A stretch of 64,000 nt of DNA from the NCBI RefSeq assembly GCF_031432315.1, contig NZ_JAVKGO010000009.1, positions 12,231 through 76,230 on the forward strand, read 5' to 3'. Position numbers and translations under genes: made by a program. Positions 1-8,517 of this stretch are shown piece after piece. This DNA comes from Serpentinicella sp031432315. Lineage in GTDB: Bacteria; Bacillota; Clostridia; Peptostreptococcales; Natronincolaceae. The notes below the pieces were generated by a model, which saw only the letters and a list, made by a program, of their open reading frames with translations, was not told the DNA's origin and did no database searches. Each line of letters starts with the position of its first letter. Positions within the stretch are counted from its first letter, which is position 1.

Positions 1-622
1 AAACAAAGCAATGCTATACTCTGATAACATCTATTTTGCTAAACAAGCCCTTGAGCTAGGTGCATCGAATGTAGAAAAGTGGGCAGAAATTTTTGGATTT
101 GGAGAAACATTACCCTTTGAATTTCCTGTATACACTTCTAGCATGTCAAACACTGGGCTAAATTCAGAGGTTTTATTAGCTGATACAGGATACGGTCAAG
201 GACAAGTTCAGGTATCTCCTGTTCACATAACTACAATGTATTCTATCTTTTTAAATGAAGGAAGTATAATCCAACCTACACTTCTTTTAAATGAGGATGT
301 AAAATACTTAAAAGAAAGTATCGCTTCTACTGAAACAATTAACACTGTACTTGACGCTTTAATTGCTGTTGTCGAAGATAATAACGGTACTGCATACAGA
401 TCAGAAATCGGTCATAATCGTAACCTTGCTGGAAAAACAGGTACGGCGGAGCTAAAGGAAAATTTAAATGAAGAGAATGGAAAACAACTCGGATGGTATG
501 TAAGCTTTGACTATGAAAAAAAGGATTTATTAACCACTATTATGACACAAGAGGCAGAAAAAAAAGGTGGTAGTAGCTATGTCGTTGATTTAGCGAATAC
601 TTTTTGGAAAAACCTCAACTAG
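1..622 (+). CDS. Penicillin-binding protein, C-terminal part of transpeptidase domain (5' truncated by window)
   Basis: The frame is already open at base 2, so the gene starts outside the window. The fragment carries two of the three active-site motifs of class B D,D-transpeptidases: S-D-N close to the left edge (the SxN box) and K-T-G-T-A (the KTG box) around residue 145. The text around SDN (SDNIYFAKQALELGA) resembles the PBP3/MecA-like group that has an NTF2-like N-terminal domain, but that domain is not visible here. The expected role is cross-linking of peptidoglycan outside the membrane. The next gene on this strand begins 110 bp downstream and has its own ribosome binding site. Confidence 0.9.
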   Translation, partial: NKAMLYSDNIYFAKQALELGASNVEKWAEIFGFGETLPFEFPVYTSSMSNTGLNSEVLLADTGYGQGQVQVSPVHITTMYSIFLNEGSIIQPTLLLNEDVKYLKESIASTETINTVLDALIAVVEDNNGTAYRSEIGHNRNLAGKTGTAELKENLNEENGKQLGWYVSFDYEKKDLLTTIMTQEAEKKGGSSYVVDLANTFWKNLN

Positions 623-731
623 CATTAATAACAAAGAGCTTAAAAATATGACATTTTAAAACTTATATGGTAAAATATTGTTAACCAGACTAAACTAATG
701 TTTAGTAATATGAGATAAGGGGGTATTTCTT

Positions 732-1370
732 TTGGAAAATGAGCTGACAAAAGACATAAAGATCCTTTTCTGCGAAACTGATTTAAAGGAAAAACTAGCA
801 CCGGGAAATCACTATTTTAGTAACAACAATAATAAATTTTGGTCTGTCCTTAAAAGCGTAGGATTAACGGCAGAACGACTAGAATTTAGTCGTTTAAACG
901 AACTAACCAATTTTGGAATAAAAATGGTCGGTTTAGAAAAAAATGATAGCAACACTTACAGCACGAAAGAACTTAAAGAATACATTAATGATTGTAAACC
1001 AAAAGTTTTTTGTTTTAATGGGAAGAAAACCGCAAAAGAATTTTTTAACACACAAAAAATTAAATATGGACTTCAAAATGAGACAATTGACCATACTAGT
1101 GTTTTTGTAGTTCCCTCTACTGCATCTGCTGCTGATCGATTTTGGAATAAAGATATTTGGGAAGAACTGGCTAATTTTGTTCAAAACAGTATACCTAAAA
1201 ATGTACCTGAAAATGAAAATACTAAATCTACTAATGAAGCACAAAGTTCAAATAATTTTTACAGCGCTGGATTAAATCTATATAAAAGCTACATTCGTAC
1301 TTTAGAGGGCTTTTACGATTACACACGTTGCTTTATTCCTGTAAAGCCTAGTCAAAAACAAATTAAATAA
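732..1370 (+). CDS. Uracil/mismatch DNA glycosylase-like protein (Mug/TDG family), diverged
   Basis: The start is TTG, chosen because an AAGGGGG site lies 8 nt upstream. The order of blocks fits Mug/TDG glycosylases, which excise uracil or thymine from mismatches: a strand ending in FC at residues 11-14, NNNNKFW near 36, SVGLTAERL, and a late VPSTASAADRFW block matching the Mug NPSGL/TDG MPSSS loop. The usual GINP motif reads ETDL at residues 15-18, putting Asp17 where Mug has its catalytic Asn. A tail of about 50 residues rich in Asn/Ser/Lys follows the domain. Family membership is fairly sure; enzymatic activity is not. Confidence 0.7.
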   Translation: MENELTKDIKILFCETDLKEKLAPGNHYFSNNNNKFWSVLKSVGLTAERLEFSRLNELTNFGIKMVGLEKNDSNTYSTKELKEYINDCKPKVFCFNGKKTAKEFFNTQKIKYGLQNETIDHTSVFVVPSTASAADRFWNKDIWEELANFVQNSIPKNVPENENTKSTNEAQSSNNFYSAGLNLYKSYIRTLEGFYDYTRCFIPVKPSQKQIK

Positions 1371-1402
1371 AAAGAGAAAGCTATTTTAGCTTTCTCTTTT
1401 TA
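1369..1402. terminator. Bidirectional intrinsic terminator
   Basis: GAGAAAGCTA and TAGCTTTCTC form a hairpin with a short loop, flanked by A and T runs on either side. It lies between two convergent genes (glycosylase and sspH) and can serve both. Confidence 0.85.
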
Positions 1403-1405
1403 TAT

Positions 1406-1597
1406 CTAATTAAATCCTATTTCTTTTAACTCGTCCACTGGAACAGTTCTTTTTGCTTGAGCACCTCTGTGATTTGTAATTTCTACCATAGCGTTTATTG
1501 GATTAACACTTTCTAACCAAACTGACTTTCCTTCATACTTTACTTCTATTTCTTCCGGTGATTGCAGGATTGCCTCAGCTCTTTTTATATCCATCAC
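1406..1597 (-). CDS. sspH: Small acid-soluble spore protein, H type
   Basis: A 62-63 residue protein with the SspH layout: MDIKRAEAILQSPEEIEV at the start, a central VWLESVNP segment, and a V-x-V-x-E-L-K-E end. H-type SASPs are minor proteins of the spore core, unrelated to the DNA-coating alpha/beta type. Two Met codons stand in tandem; either may start, with an AGGAGTGA site just upstream. The gene supports an endospore-forming host. I could not recognise a clear forespore sigma-G promoter upstream. Confidence 0.85.
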   Translation of the reverse strand: MMDIKRAEAILQSPEEIEVKYEGKSVWLESVNPINAMVEITNHRGAQAKRTVPVDELKEIGFN

Positions 1598-1883
1598 TAT
1601 TCACTCCTATATTAAATATTTAAACTTTTCTTTTTAAGTATTTTTCCACAGGAGCTTAATATTATTACTTTATTTTTAGAAAGTTGTTGCATGCCAATTA
1701 ATCACTACTTAGCTACTTGAGTGTCAACGCTTCTATTAGTTTTCTTTTTAATGATGGAATTATATTATAAAAGATAAGCATAATAAACTGATACGAACTA
1801 CTTAATTACTTAAAACACTCCCTTTGTTTCAATTGGATATATGTGGGTATATTAATTTTAAATACTTACGAGGAGGAATGAAA

Positions 1884-3074
1884 ATGCAACCCTTTGAAAT
1901 TAAAAATAAAATATATTGGACTGGGGTTTTTGATAAAGAACTAGAAACTTTTGATATTATTATGAAAACTCCCCATGGTTCTACATATAACGCTTATTTT
2001 ATAGACGACGAAAAAAAAGTGCTTATAGATACTGTGAAGTCCAGTTTTAGTAACATTTTTTTAAATAATTTAGAGCAGTTAACTAATATTAAGGAAATAG
2101 ATTATGTTATTATTAATCACACGGAGCCTGATCATGCTGGGTCTTTAAAGTATTTATTAGAGATTAACCCTGATTTAGTAGTTTACTGTACAAAAGCAGC
2201 AAGTATTTTTCTACAAGAGCAGGTAAACCAACCATTTAATGTACATGTTATTAAAGACGGTGAAACGCTAAATATCGGTAGTAGGGAATTAACATTTATT
2301 ACGGCACCATTCTTACACTGGTCAGATACTATGTTTGTTTATAGTCAATCAGATGAGACGCTTTTTAGCTGTGACTGTTTTGGTGCTCACTATGCTTCGG
2401 TAGATCCTAGTGTAATAGAGACTGCTGAGTACATTGAATCCCTAAAACATTATTATAATGCTATTATGAAACCCTTTGCCTCTCATTACTTAAGTGCCCA
2501 TAAAAAAATTAAAGATCTTTCTATTAACACAATTCTAACTTCTCATGGTCCTCTTTTATTAAAAAAATCTAATGAAATTATGAAGCATTACTACAATTGG
2601 TCCAGTGAAGAGATGGCTACCAGAAATCAAAATCAAGTTGCTTTAATTTATTTGTCAGCCTATAGAAATACAGAAAAAATGGCACTTAAAATTAAAGAAG
2701 GTTTAGAGTCTGTCGGTGCCCATGTTATTTTTATGGATGCAGAACATGAAGACATTAGAGATATTCACGATAAAATTTTATCTTCTAAGGGTGTTCTATT
2801 TGGCTCCCCCACTATTAATAAGTCTATGGTCAAACCAATGTGGGATGTGTTCTCAGTAATAGACCCAATGGCTAATATGGGTAAAATAGCCGGTGTTTTT
2901 GGGTCTTATGGTTGGGGTGGTGAAGGCCTCAATATGGCAAATAGCCTTCTTAAACAAATGGGTTTTAAGCTACCCTGTGAACCTTTAGGAAAGAAATTCT
3001 CCCCTTCTGAGGAAACAATAGAAGCGTGTATTAACTTTGGAAGGGATTTTGGCAGTAAAATAGTAAAAAAATAG
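1884..3074 (+). CDS. Flavodiiron protein (FprA/rubredoxin:O2 or NO reductase)
   Basis: 396 residues. The start at 1884 is preferred over upstream in-frame codons because AGGAGG lies 7 nt before it. The N-terminal metallo-beta-lactamase-like domain carries the complete di-iron ligand set: H79, E81, D83, H84 (HTEPDH), H145, D164 and H221 (SHGP). A flavodoxin domain begins near residue 252 (LIYLSAYRNTEKMA), giving the FMN site. These enzymes reduce O2 to water or NO to N2O in the cytoplasm of anaerobes, with electrons from rubredoxin. The gene appears monocistronic and ends inside a shared hairpin terminator. Confidence 0.95.
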   Translation: MQPFEIKNKIYWTGVFDKELETFDIIMKTPHGSTYNAYFIDDEKKVLIDTVKSSFSNIFLNNLEQLTNIKEIDYVIINHTEPDHAGSLKYLLEINPDLVVYCTKAASIFLQEQVNQPFNVHVIKDGETLNIGSRELTFITAPFLHWSDTMFVYSQSDETLFSCDCFGAHYASVDPSVIETAEYIESLKHYYNAIMKPFASHYLSAHKKIKDLSINTILTSHGPLLLKKSNEIMKHYYNWSSEEMATRNQNQVALIYLSAYRNTEKMALKIKEGLESVGAHVIFMDAEHEDIRDIHDKILSSKGVLFGSPTINKSMVKPMWDVFSVIDPMANMGKIAGVFGSYGWGGEGLNMANSLLKQMGFKLPCEPLGKKFSPSEETIEACINFGRDFGSKIVKK

Positions 3075-3113
3075 ATTAGACCTTTAGTCTTATACGACTA
3101 AAGGTCTAATCTA
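3072..3113. terminator. 18-bp palindrome shared by two convergent genes
   Basis: TAGATTAGACCTTTAGTC is followed, after the 6-nt loop TTATAC, by its exact reverse complement. The left arm begins with the stop codon of the flavodiiron gene and the right arm contains the stop codon of the GNAT gene (3106-3108), so both reading frames end inside the stem. Confidence 0.9.
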
Positions 3114-3603
3114 TTCCTACAATTTGACTTCTGCGTTCTAACAAAACAATATCTCTCCAGATACCATTCATTTGTCCCATTTTTTTTCGTATTCCTACTT
3201 TTTCAAATCCAAACTTTTTATGTAGGGACAAACTTTTTTCATTTTCAGGGAATATTTTTGCTTCTAACGTCCAAAACCCTTGTTCTTCTGATATTTCTAT
3301 AATCTTCTTCAATAATGTTTTTCCAACTCCATGCCCTCTATAGTTTTCTGCTATATATATACTAACTTCTGCTACTCCTGAAAATACAGGTCTATTGGAA
3401 ACAAGCTTTAGTGCAGCCCAACCTAGGACTTGTCCTTCTAACTTAGCAACGATCTGACTATCTTTAATATAGGTATCTTGCCATTGCTCTAGTGTAGGGG
3501 GTTCCTTCGTATAAGTTGCGTTTCCTGTTTTTATTCCTTGTATAAAAATTTCCCTAACTTGATGCCAATCTTTATGTTTAAAATGTTCTAATTGTAATTT
3601 CAT
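3106..3603 (-). CDS. GNAT N-acetyltransferase, phosphinothricin acetyltransferase (Pat)-like
   Basis: 165 residues with the GNAT fold: an N-terminal strand-helix, a central beta strand (GVAEVSIYIAENYRG), the acetyl-CoA pyrophosphate loop R-G-H-G-V-G-K-T, and a late LHKKFGFEKVG segment. The length and these blocks match the Pat/YncA branch, which acetylates small amines such as methionine analogues or phosphinothricin; the real substrate cannot be read from sequence. It ends in the palindrome shared with the flavodiiron gene. A 42-bp gap separates it from the gene behind it. Confidence 0.85.
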   Translation of the reverse strand: MKLQLEHFKHKDWHQVREIFIQGIKTGNATYTKEPPTLEQWQDTYIKDSQIVAKLEGQVLGWAALKLVSNRPVFSGVAEVSIYIAENYRGHGVGKTLLKKIIEISEEQGFWTLEAKIFPENEKSLSLHKKFGFEKVGIRKKMGQMNGIWRDIVLLERRSQIVGID

Positions 3604-3645
3604 ACGATGCTCCTTTGAATTAGTTTCACTGTATTATAACATAAA

Positions 3646-4026
3646 TTATAATATATTTGATAATTCTAAGGACCCTTTTTTAACAATGTGATCAATCGCC
3701 TGTTCTAAGTTTACAACTTCTCCTGTAGACAATGCTAATTCCTCTAATTCAACGTATCTTTCTAATTTTGCAATTGTTGTATCCACAATATCTATCTCAT
3801 AGTGCTCCATAAATAGCAACCATCGTTTTTTTATGTCGCTCCATTTTACATTTAGGTCTTCTATGTACGCTGCTGCTTCTTCCCAACGTTCTTGTTGAAT
3901 TGCCCGATCAATTTTTTGTGCACTGTTTAGAATTTCTTCAGAAGCATTTTGTACATATTGGCCTATATAAAATGTCCCAACAAAAAATAATGCAAGAATG
4001 ACTATTGTAGCAATAACAACCTTCAT
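3646..4026 (-). CDS. DUF4363 family small membrane-anchored protein
   Basis: 126 residues. One membrane segment lies at residues 4-22, followed by a helical, acidic extracytoplasmic part (NASEEILNSAQKIDRAIQ, WEEAAAYIEDLNVKWSDI) typical of DUF4363. The gene follows the YetF-like gene by only 17 bp on the same strand. Genes of these two families are commonly paired in spore formers, so they probably act together. No biochemical role is known to me. Confidence 0.7.
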   Translation of the reverse strand: MKVVIATIVILALFFVGTFYIGQYVQNASEEILNSAQKIDRAIQQERWEEAAAYIEDLNVKWSDIKKRWLLFMEHYEIDIVDTTIAKLERYVELEELALSTGEVVNLEQAIDHIVKKGSLELSNIL

Positions 4027-4043
4027 AAATTAATCCTCCATTA

Positions 4044-4721
4044 CTATGACAGTTCTTTTTTTTGCGCATAAAACTTTCCATCAGATGATAGAAAAGCAAA
4101 AAAAGCTTTTTTTACATCCTGGATACTTTGTTTTTTAAGCTCCCTTTCTAGCCACTGCGTGTCTCTCCCACTTTTTTCGAGATTTGAATAAAGTACATTC
4201 CCGTCAACAATTAAAGTAATTGGCAGTTCTTCGTCTTTTACTTTTATATTCATATCCTCTACGATAATATTCCGTTTATTTACTTTTGGAATAATACTAA
4301 TTTCTCCATTCGTTTCTAGGATTGCATAATCAACATCACTTAAATTGGGATAATCTTTTCCACGTAACTGTTCTAATAAATCATTCATATTAATTCTTAA
4401 CCTTCTTAACTCTGACTGAACCAGTTGTCCTTTGTTAATTAATATACTTGGTTTACCGCAAATTACTTCTCTTACGGCTTCACTTTTTATTGAAATAAAA
4501 GAAACAATAACTTGTACTGATAGTAACGTTAGTATTGGTATAACACCATTAATTAGTGGTACGCCTGTATTTTCCATGGGAGTTGCAGCTAGATCTGCAA
4601 TCATAATAGCAATTACTAACTCAAAGGGTTGCATTTGTGCAATCTGTCTTTTTCCCATCATTCTCATAACAACAACTACTAAACCATATAAAATTAATGA
4701 TCTTATAAAAACAGTCATCAT
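4044..4721 (-). CDS. DUF421 family membrane protein (YetF-like)
   Basis: 225 residues: three hydrophobic segments in the first 85 residues (IRSLILYGLVVVVMRMM, FELVIAIMIADLAA, INGVIPILTLLSVQVIVSFI), then a soluble part of about 140 residues with the family signature GKPSILINKGQL and LRINMNDLLEQLRGK. In spore formers this family includes spore-membrane proteins reported to influence germination; that is family knowledge, not shown here. It forms an operon with the downstream DUF4363 gene. Confidence 0.85.
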   Translation of the reverse strand: MMTVFIRSLILYGLVVVVMRMMGKRQIAQMQPFELVIAIMIADLAATPMENTGVPLINGVIPILTLLSVQVIVSFISIKSEAVREVICGKPSILINKGQLVQSELRRLRINMNDLLEQLRGKDYPNLSDVDYAILETNGEISIIPKVNKRNIIVEDMNIKVKDEELPITLIVDGNVLYSNLEKSGRDTQWLERELKKQSIQDVKKAFFAFLSSDGKFYAQKKELS

Positions 4722-4808
4722 TTTAAAAATCCCACCTATTTATTGTTAAATTTCCATGACTTTCAATTCTAGTATGTATTATGGCATTTATCTATAAGTA
4801 TCATGCAA

Positions 4809-4846
4809 TAAAAAAAGACTTGTCATTTAATACAAGTCTTTTTTGT
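4809..4846 (-). terminator. Intrinsic terminator
   Basis: AAAAGACTTGT and ACAAGTCTTTT are separated by an 8-nt AT loop, with A and T runs outside. It lies 33 bp past the stop of the DUF4236-TPR gene on the minus strand. Confidence 0.75.
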
Positions 4847-4878
4847 TAAGGAACTGCAAATACATTCCACTTTTATTT

Positions 4879-5838
4879 TTATATAAATTCTAAATCCTCT
4901 GCAACTTCTTTAATATCTCTATAATTTATGTCTGTTGAATAAACTTTCGCTAATTGACTTTTTGCTCTTTTTTTGTCACCTAATTTATAATAGGTCATTC
5001 CTAGCCAATATTTAGCCTCCAGTACTTCATCAGTTATGGTTCTTTTGTTCACTGGGCCTAGTTTGAATTGTTCTACTGCAAGTTCATATATCTCTTTCTT
5101 AAAAAAACATCTACCTAGTAAAAGTGTCTTTTCTTTTTCATACAAAAACCCTTCTTTCGGCATATTCTGTAATGATTCAATTGACAAGTCGTACTCTTTT
5201 AATTCAAAATAACATTTTCCTACCAAAAATAACATCTCTATATTGTAAGGCTTTATTAATAACATTTTTTTAGCATGAAAAAGCGCTTTTTTGTAATTAG
5301 CTGTTTTATCAAAGTATAATTTAGCCAGTAGATCATGTGCTTCATAATTGTTTTCATTATAATTAACAGCCTGTTCAAGAAATTGAATTGCATCTGCGTA
5401 ATTCCCATTGTTAAGAGACTTTACTCCTTTATTAAAAGCTAACGCTGACTTCGCTTCTGGCTTTTTACTTGTTTTTAGAAACATGAAGGCACTTGCCAAT
5501 ACTAAGGGTAGACCTGCTGGAGGATTAGCAAGAGATATAATACCTCCTAGTATCATTCCCCAGAACCATCCGTACCCTTTTATATCTTGATTTTTATAAT
5601 ATGTTCTTTTGTTTTGTACATTTGATTTAGCTGAAGAGGTGGGTGATTTGGTGCTTAGCTTATGTTCCGTAACGTGGGAAATTCCAGTGCCTGGTATTGA
5701 AGTTGTCTTTCTGATCCCTCTAGGTCCAACACCAACTCTAAATCCTTTTACACCTGCACTAACACCAACACCTCGTTTGCTTAAATTTAATCGCATTCCC
5801 TTTCCCATGTTTATACTCTTTCTTAATCTTAGTCCCAC
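4879..5838 (-). CDS. DUF4236 domain fused to tetratricopeptide repeats
   Basis: 319 residues. Residues 1-60 are a clear DUF4236 domain (MGLRLRKSINMGKGMRLNLS, VGVSAGVKGFRVGVGPRG, SIPGTGISH). A hydrophobic hairpin follows (GYGWFWGMILGGIISLA and PLVLASAFMFL, about 88-125), then about 180 residues of TPR helices (NYADAIQFLEQAVNYNENNYEAHDLLA and similar). The function of DUF4236 is unknown to me; the TPR part suggests a protein-binding membrane scaffold. The gene stands alone between terminator hairpins. Confidence 0.8.
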   Translation of the reverse strand: MGLRLRKSINMGKGMRLNLSKRGVGVSAGVKGFRVGVGPRGIRKTTSIPGTGISHVTEHKLSTKSPTSSAKSNVQNKRTYYKNQDIKGYGWFWGMILGGIISLANPPAGLPLVLASAFMFLKTSKKPEAKSALAFNKGVKSLNNGNYADAIQFLEQAVNYNENNYEAHDLLAKLYFDKTANYKKALFHAKKMLLIKPYNIEMLFLVGKCYFELKEYDLSIESLQNMPKEGFLYEKEKTLLLGRCFFKKEIYELAVEQFKLGPVNKRTITDEVLEAKYWLGMTYYKLGDKKRAKSQLAKVYSTDINYRDIKEVAEDLEFI

Positions 5839-5951
5839 TTTTAGCCCTCCCGATATTATGTTGGAACCATTATAACATAAATAAGCTGTCGTAAATTGAT
5901 ATTGTTTGTCATGAGATGATTTAATGCTTTATGATGCTCTCTTTTTAAAAT

Positions 5952-6959
5952 CTAATCTGTACTTAAACATTTTTCCGGGCTTAACATAACTTGTATCCAC
6001 TTATCTTCATTATTTCTTTTGTATTGAGCAATTTCTATATCCGTACCATTTGTCAGTTCAAAAAACATAATCATATAGTCATTGCCATCTACCCCTTTAA
6101 AAGGAACCTTTTTAACAAAGTCATCTTCAATTGTTGCATATCTTTTTTCAATTAAATTACACCATCCACCATACTTTATATCAACATAGGCTTCAGCATG
6201 ATGCTCCCAACCATGATATGCAGCACATAAGAAGTCTTGACTATACAATTCTTTTTCACTTATTTTATATGTTTTTCCTTGGTTATCTAAATATACAAAC
6301 CCAAAGTAATAACCAAAGTAAGTTCCTCCCTTTGATGAACCCTCTATGGTTTCAAACTCAATAAAATACTTATTTTGTTTCTTCGACGGCACTTCTTTTA
6401 CTTTTAATAAATTAATATGTCCTATACCCTTAAATGACCCTAAGTATGTTTCATAACTCACTTCTTTTTGATAACCATTGGTAAAGAAATTATAAGCAAC
6501 TGGATAAGGAATTTTTGACTGCCCTACAGTACCACAACCACCGCTCTGTTCTGTTGTTAAATTTTCTCCCTCTCTTAATACACTGAAATAATTTACAATA
6601 GTCTCCTCTGGTGTTTTAAGTAATTCTGTTGGGATTTCAAAATCAGAAGGCTTTTTTTCAGCGTAAGTGTCAAAAAAATGACTATTAAAGTTCTGATTTA
6701 TACTAGGCCGTTTAGATGGTCTGAAATATTGCTCATCACTTTTAACGCTTCTTCTATTTTTATTTTTGTTATTAGTTTGATTAACAGTTGTATCTTGGTC
6801 AAAAATACTTAAATCTTGTTCTAAGATATGAGTCCCCATCATTATAGTTTCTTGCCCGTTTCCTCTATTCGTCAAAAATATTAACCCTATAAACCCTAAG
6901 CATATTAATAATACAATCACAATCACCACTAATTTTCTCTTGCCAAGCAATACGATCAC
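5952..6959 (-). CDS. Hypothetical exported or membrane-anchored protein
   Basis: 335 residues, GTG start (GGGGGG lies 6 nt upstream). One hydrophobic segment at residues 9-30 is followed by a polar linker rich in Asn/Gln/Lys to about residue 100. A globular region (EETIVNYFSVLREGENL onward) has several Cys (GGCGTVGQS, FLCAAYHGW, GGWCNLIE) that could form disulfides outside the cell. The globular part has the feel of an NTF2-like fold but I do not recognise a family. It is transcribed alone. Confidence 0.6.
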   Translation of the reverse strand: MIVLLGKRKLVVIVIVLLICLGFIGLIFLTNRGNGQETIMMGTHILEQDLSIFDQDTTVNQTNNKNKNRRSVKSDEQYFRPSKRPSINQNFNSHFFDTYAEKKPSDFEIPTELLKTPEETIVNYFSVLREGENLTTEQSGGCGTVGQSKIPYPVAYNFFTNGYQKEVSYETYLGSFKGIGHINLLKVKEVPSKKQNKYFIEFETIEGSSKGGTYFGYYFGFVYLDNQGKTYKISEKELYSQDFLCAAYHGWEHHAEAYVDIKYGGWCNLIEKRYATIEDDFVKKVPFKGVDGNDYMIMFFELTNGTDIEIAQYKRNNEDKWIQVMLSPEKCLSTD

Positions 6960-7109
6960 GTTTTTCCCCCTTTTTTATAATAACTCCATATAGTAAATTA
7001 TATGAAAAAAGTAAGGATCTATACTTTACGTATAAATCCTCTAATTGACAAAGTATTCAGTTGATAATAAATCTTATTTAAAACTCAAATTGAATTGCAT
7101 CATAATTCG

Positions 7110-7808
7110 TTACGCTTTTTTCATTTCTATGACAATGAAATGACTTAATTCTTTAGGTATAATATTAAGATTTTCTTCTATTGCCTGTAAAGCATCTCTT
7201 TGGTTAATATCTAAGCTATTGATTTTTGAAGTCCCCTCTATTTGAACTAAATAGAGCTGTCTTCCCTTTTCTATGGAAAAGTTTATTGCCTCGCCCTTCT
7301 CAATCTCTAGTACATATATATTAACATCTTGATTAACTTTTATTGGCGCGTTCCCATCTTTTGCTGATACTATATGAAGCCATTTGTTTTTTCTTTCATC
7401 CCATTTAAACATATAGTCTCCATAGGTAGGCTTTAAATTCTGTTGATCTGGATATATCCACATTTGTAAAATTCTCAGGGTATCTTTACCTAGATTATGC
7501 TCACTATGATATACCCCGGAACCTGCGCTCATGTATTGTACATGACCCCTAGATAGTTTTCTTTTATTTCCCATATTATCACCATGGGTAAGTTCTCCAT
7601 CGATTACATATGAGATAATCTCCATATCTTTATGAGGATGTGTGTCAAAGCCTGTTCCTGGCTTAATTAAGTCGTCATTTAATACCCTTAAAACACCAAA
7701 GTTTATATTTTCAGGATTTTTATATTCAGCAAAAGAAAAGTGAAAAATACTTTCTAGCCACTGTAAATTGCTTTTTCCCATATTGTCATGATCTATTCGC
7801 TTTATCAT
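7110..7808 (-). CDS. Pirin family protein (YhhW-type, quercetin 2,3-dioxygenase-like)
   Basis: 232 residues, the usual size of bacterial pirins. The N-terminal cupin holds the metal-ligand motifs HPHKDMEIISYV and HSEHN; the second cupin half is shorter. YhhW-type pirins bind one metal and some cleave quercetin; a physiological role in anaerobes is unknown. No operon partner is visible. Confidence 0.88.
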   Translation of the reverse strand: MIKRIDHDNMGKSNLQWLESIFHFSFAEYKNPENINFGVLRVLNDDLIKPGTGFDTHPHKDMEIISYVIDGELTHGDNMGNKRKLSRGHVQYMSAGSGVYHSEHNLGKDTLRILQMWIYPDQQNLKPTYGDYMFKWDERKNKWLHIVSAKDGNAPIKVNQDVNIYVLEIEKGEAINFSIEKGRQLYLVQIEGTSKINSLDINQRDALQAIEENLNIIPKELSHFIVIEMKKA

Positions 7809-7891
7809 TTATTTTCCCTCCAGTATATTTGTATATCAATATAGTTACCCTTTTAGGGTCATGATAAACGATCTGTCCTTTTCTTAACGTA

Positions 7892-7932
7892 TAAAAAAAG
7901 GCATGGGCAAATCTATATTTGCCCATACCTTC
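7892..7932 (-). terminator. Intrinsic terminator overlapping a stop codon
   Basis: On the minus strand AAGGTATGGGCAAAT pairs with ATTTGCCCATGCCTT (one mismatch), followed by seven T. The stop codon of the coiled-coil protein (7913-7915) sits in the loop region. Confidence 0.85.
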
Positions 7933-8437
7933 CTTGATATATATGTGTCCACTTATCATTTATATTAATAATTGTGTATTCATCTACAAAGTTTTCTTCT
8001 TGCTCTACTTTAACCTTATTGATAAGTTCCTCTAAGTCCACTTTAACGTACCCTTTTTCACTCATCATAAAAATTTGAGTATCTTGATCAATGGAAATTG
8101 TCATATCCTCTCTATCATTGGACTCAAATTCAACAATAACTTCTTCTCCTTCTTCTTTTAACCCTACTATTGAACCATAATTAAAATCAATGCCAGGTAT
8201 CCTAATTATTAAATCTTCTATCCGTTTAACTTCTTGTTCTAGAAAATACATTTGTCCTTCTAACCATTCTAACTCTTTCTTCAAAGAATCTTCTGTGGTT
8301 TCTTCAGTTGCATCTACTACTTGATTTTCTCTAGAGCTTTCTACGGCTTCAAGCTTTACATTTGTATTAATTATTAAAACAAGAAAAATAATATTTATTG
8401 TTATTAATGCAAAAATTATTGTCTTATGCTTATTCAT
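7913..8437 (-). CDS. Hypothetical membrane-anchored coiled-coil protein
   Basis: 174 residues from the ATG at 8437, preferred over the upstream in-frame GTG because AGGGGTG lies just before it. Residues 5-23 form a membrane segment, followed by an acidic coiled coil (EESLKKELEWLEGQMYFLEQ, VKRIEDLI), then a small beta-rich part (VIVEFESNDREDMTISID). No family was recognised. It has a promoter-free short gap to the amidohydrolase gene upstream and may be its last operon member. Confidence 0.6.
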   Translation of the reverse strand: MNKHKTIIFALITINIIFLVLIINTNVKLEAVESSRENQVVDATEETTEDSLKKELEWLEGQMYFLEQEVKRIEDLIIRIPGIDFNYGSIVGLKEEGEEVIVEFESNDREDMTISIDQDTQIFMMSEKGYVKVDLEELINKVKVEQEENFVDEYTIININDKWTHIYQGRYGQI

Positions 8438-8517
8438 ACATTCACCCCTTGTCACTAGATGGGCAAAATTATATCATACACAAAACCAATTGTAAATAAT
8501 TACTATTTTCTCTAAAC

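Noticed and set aside
689..706. ACTAAAC/GTTTAGT palindrome as an operator of the glycosylase gene
   Set aside because: It is short, AT-rich, and does not match LexA or another regulator I know. It could be chance.
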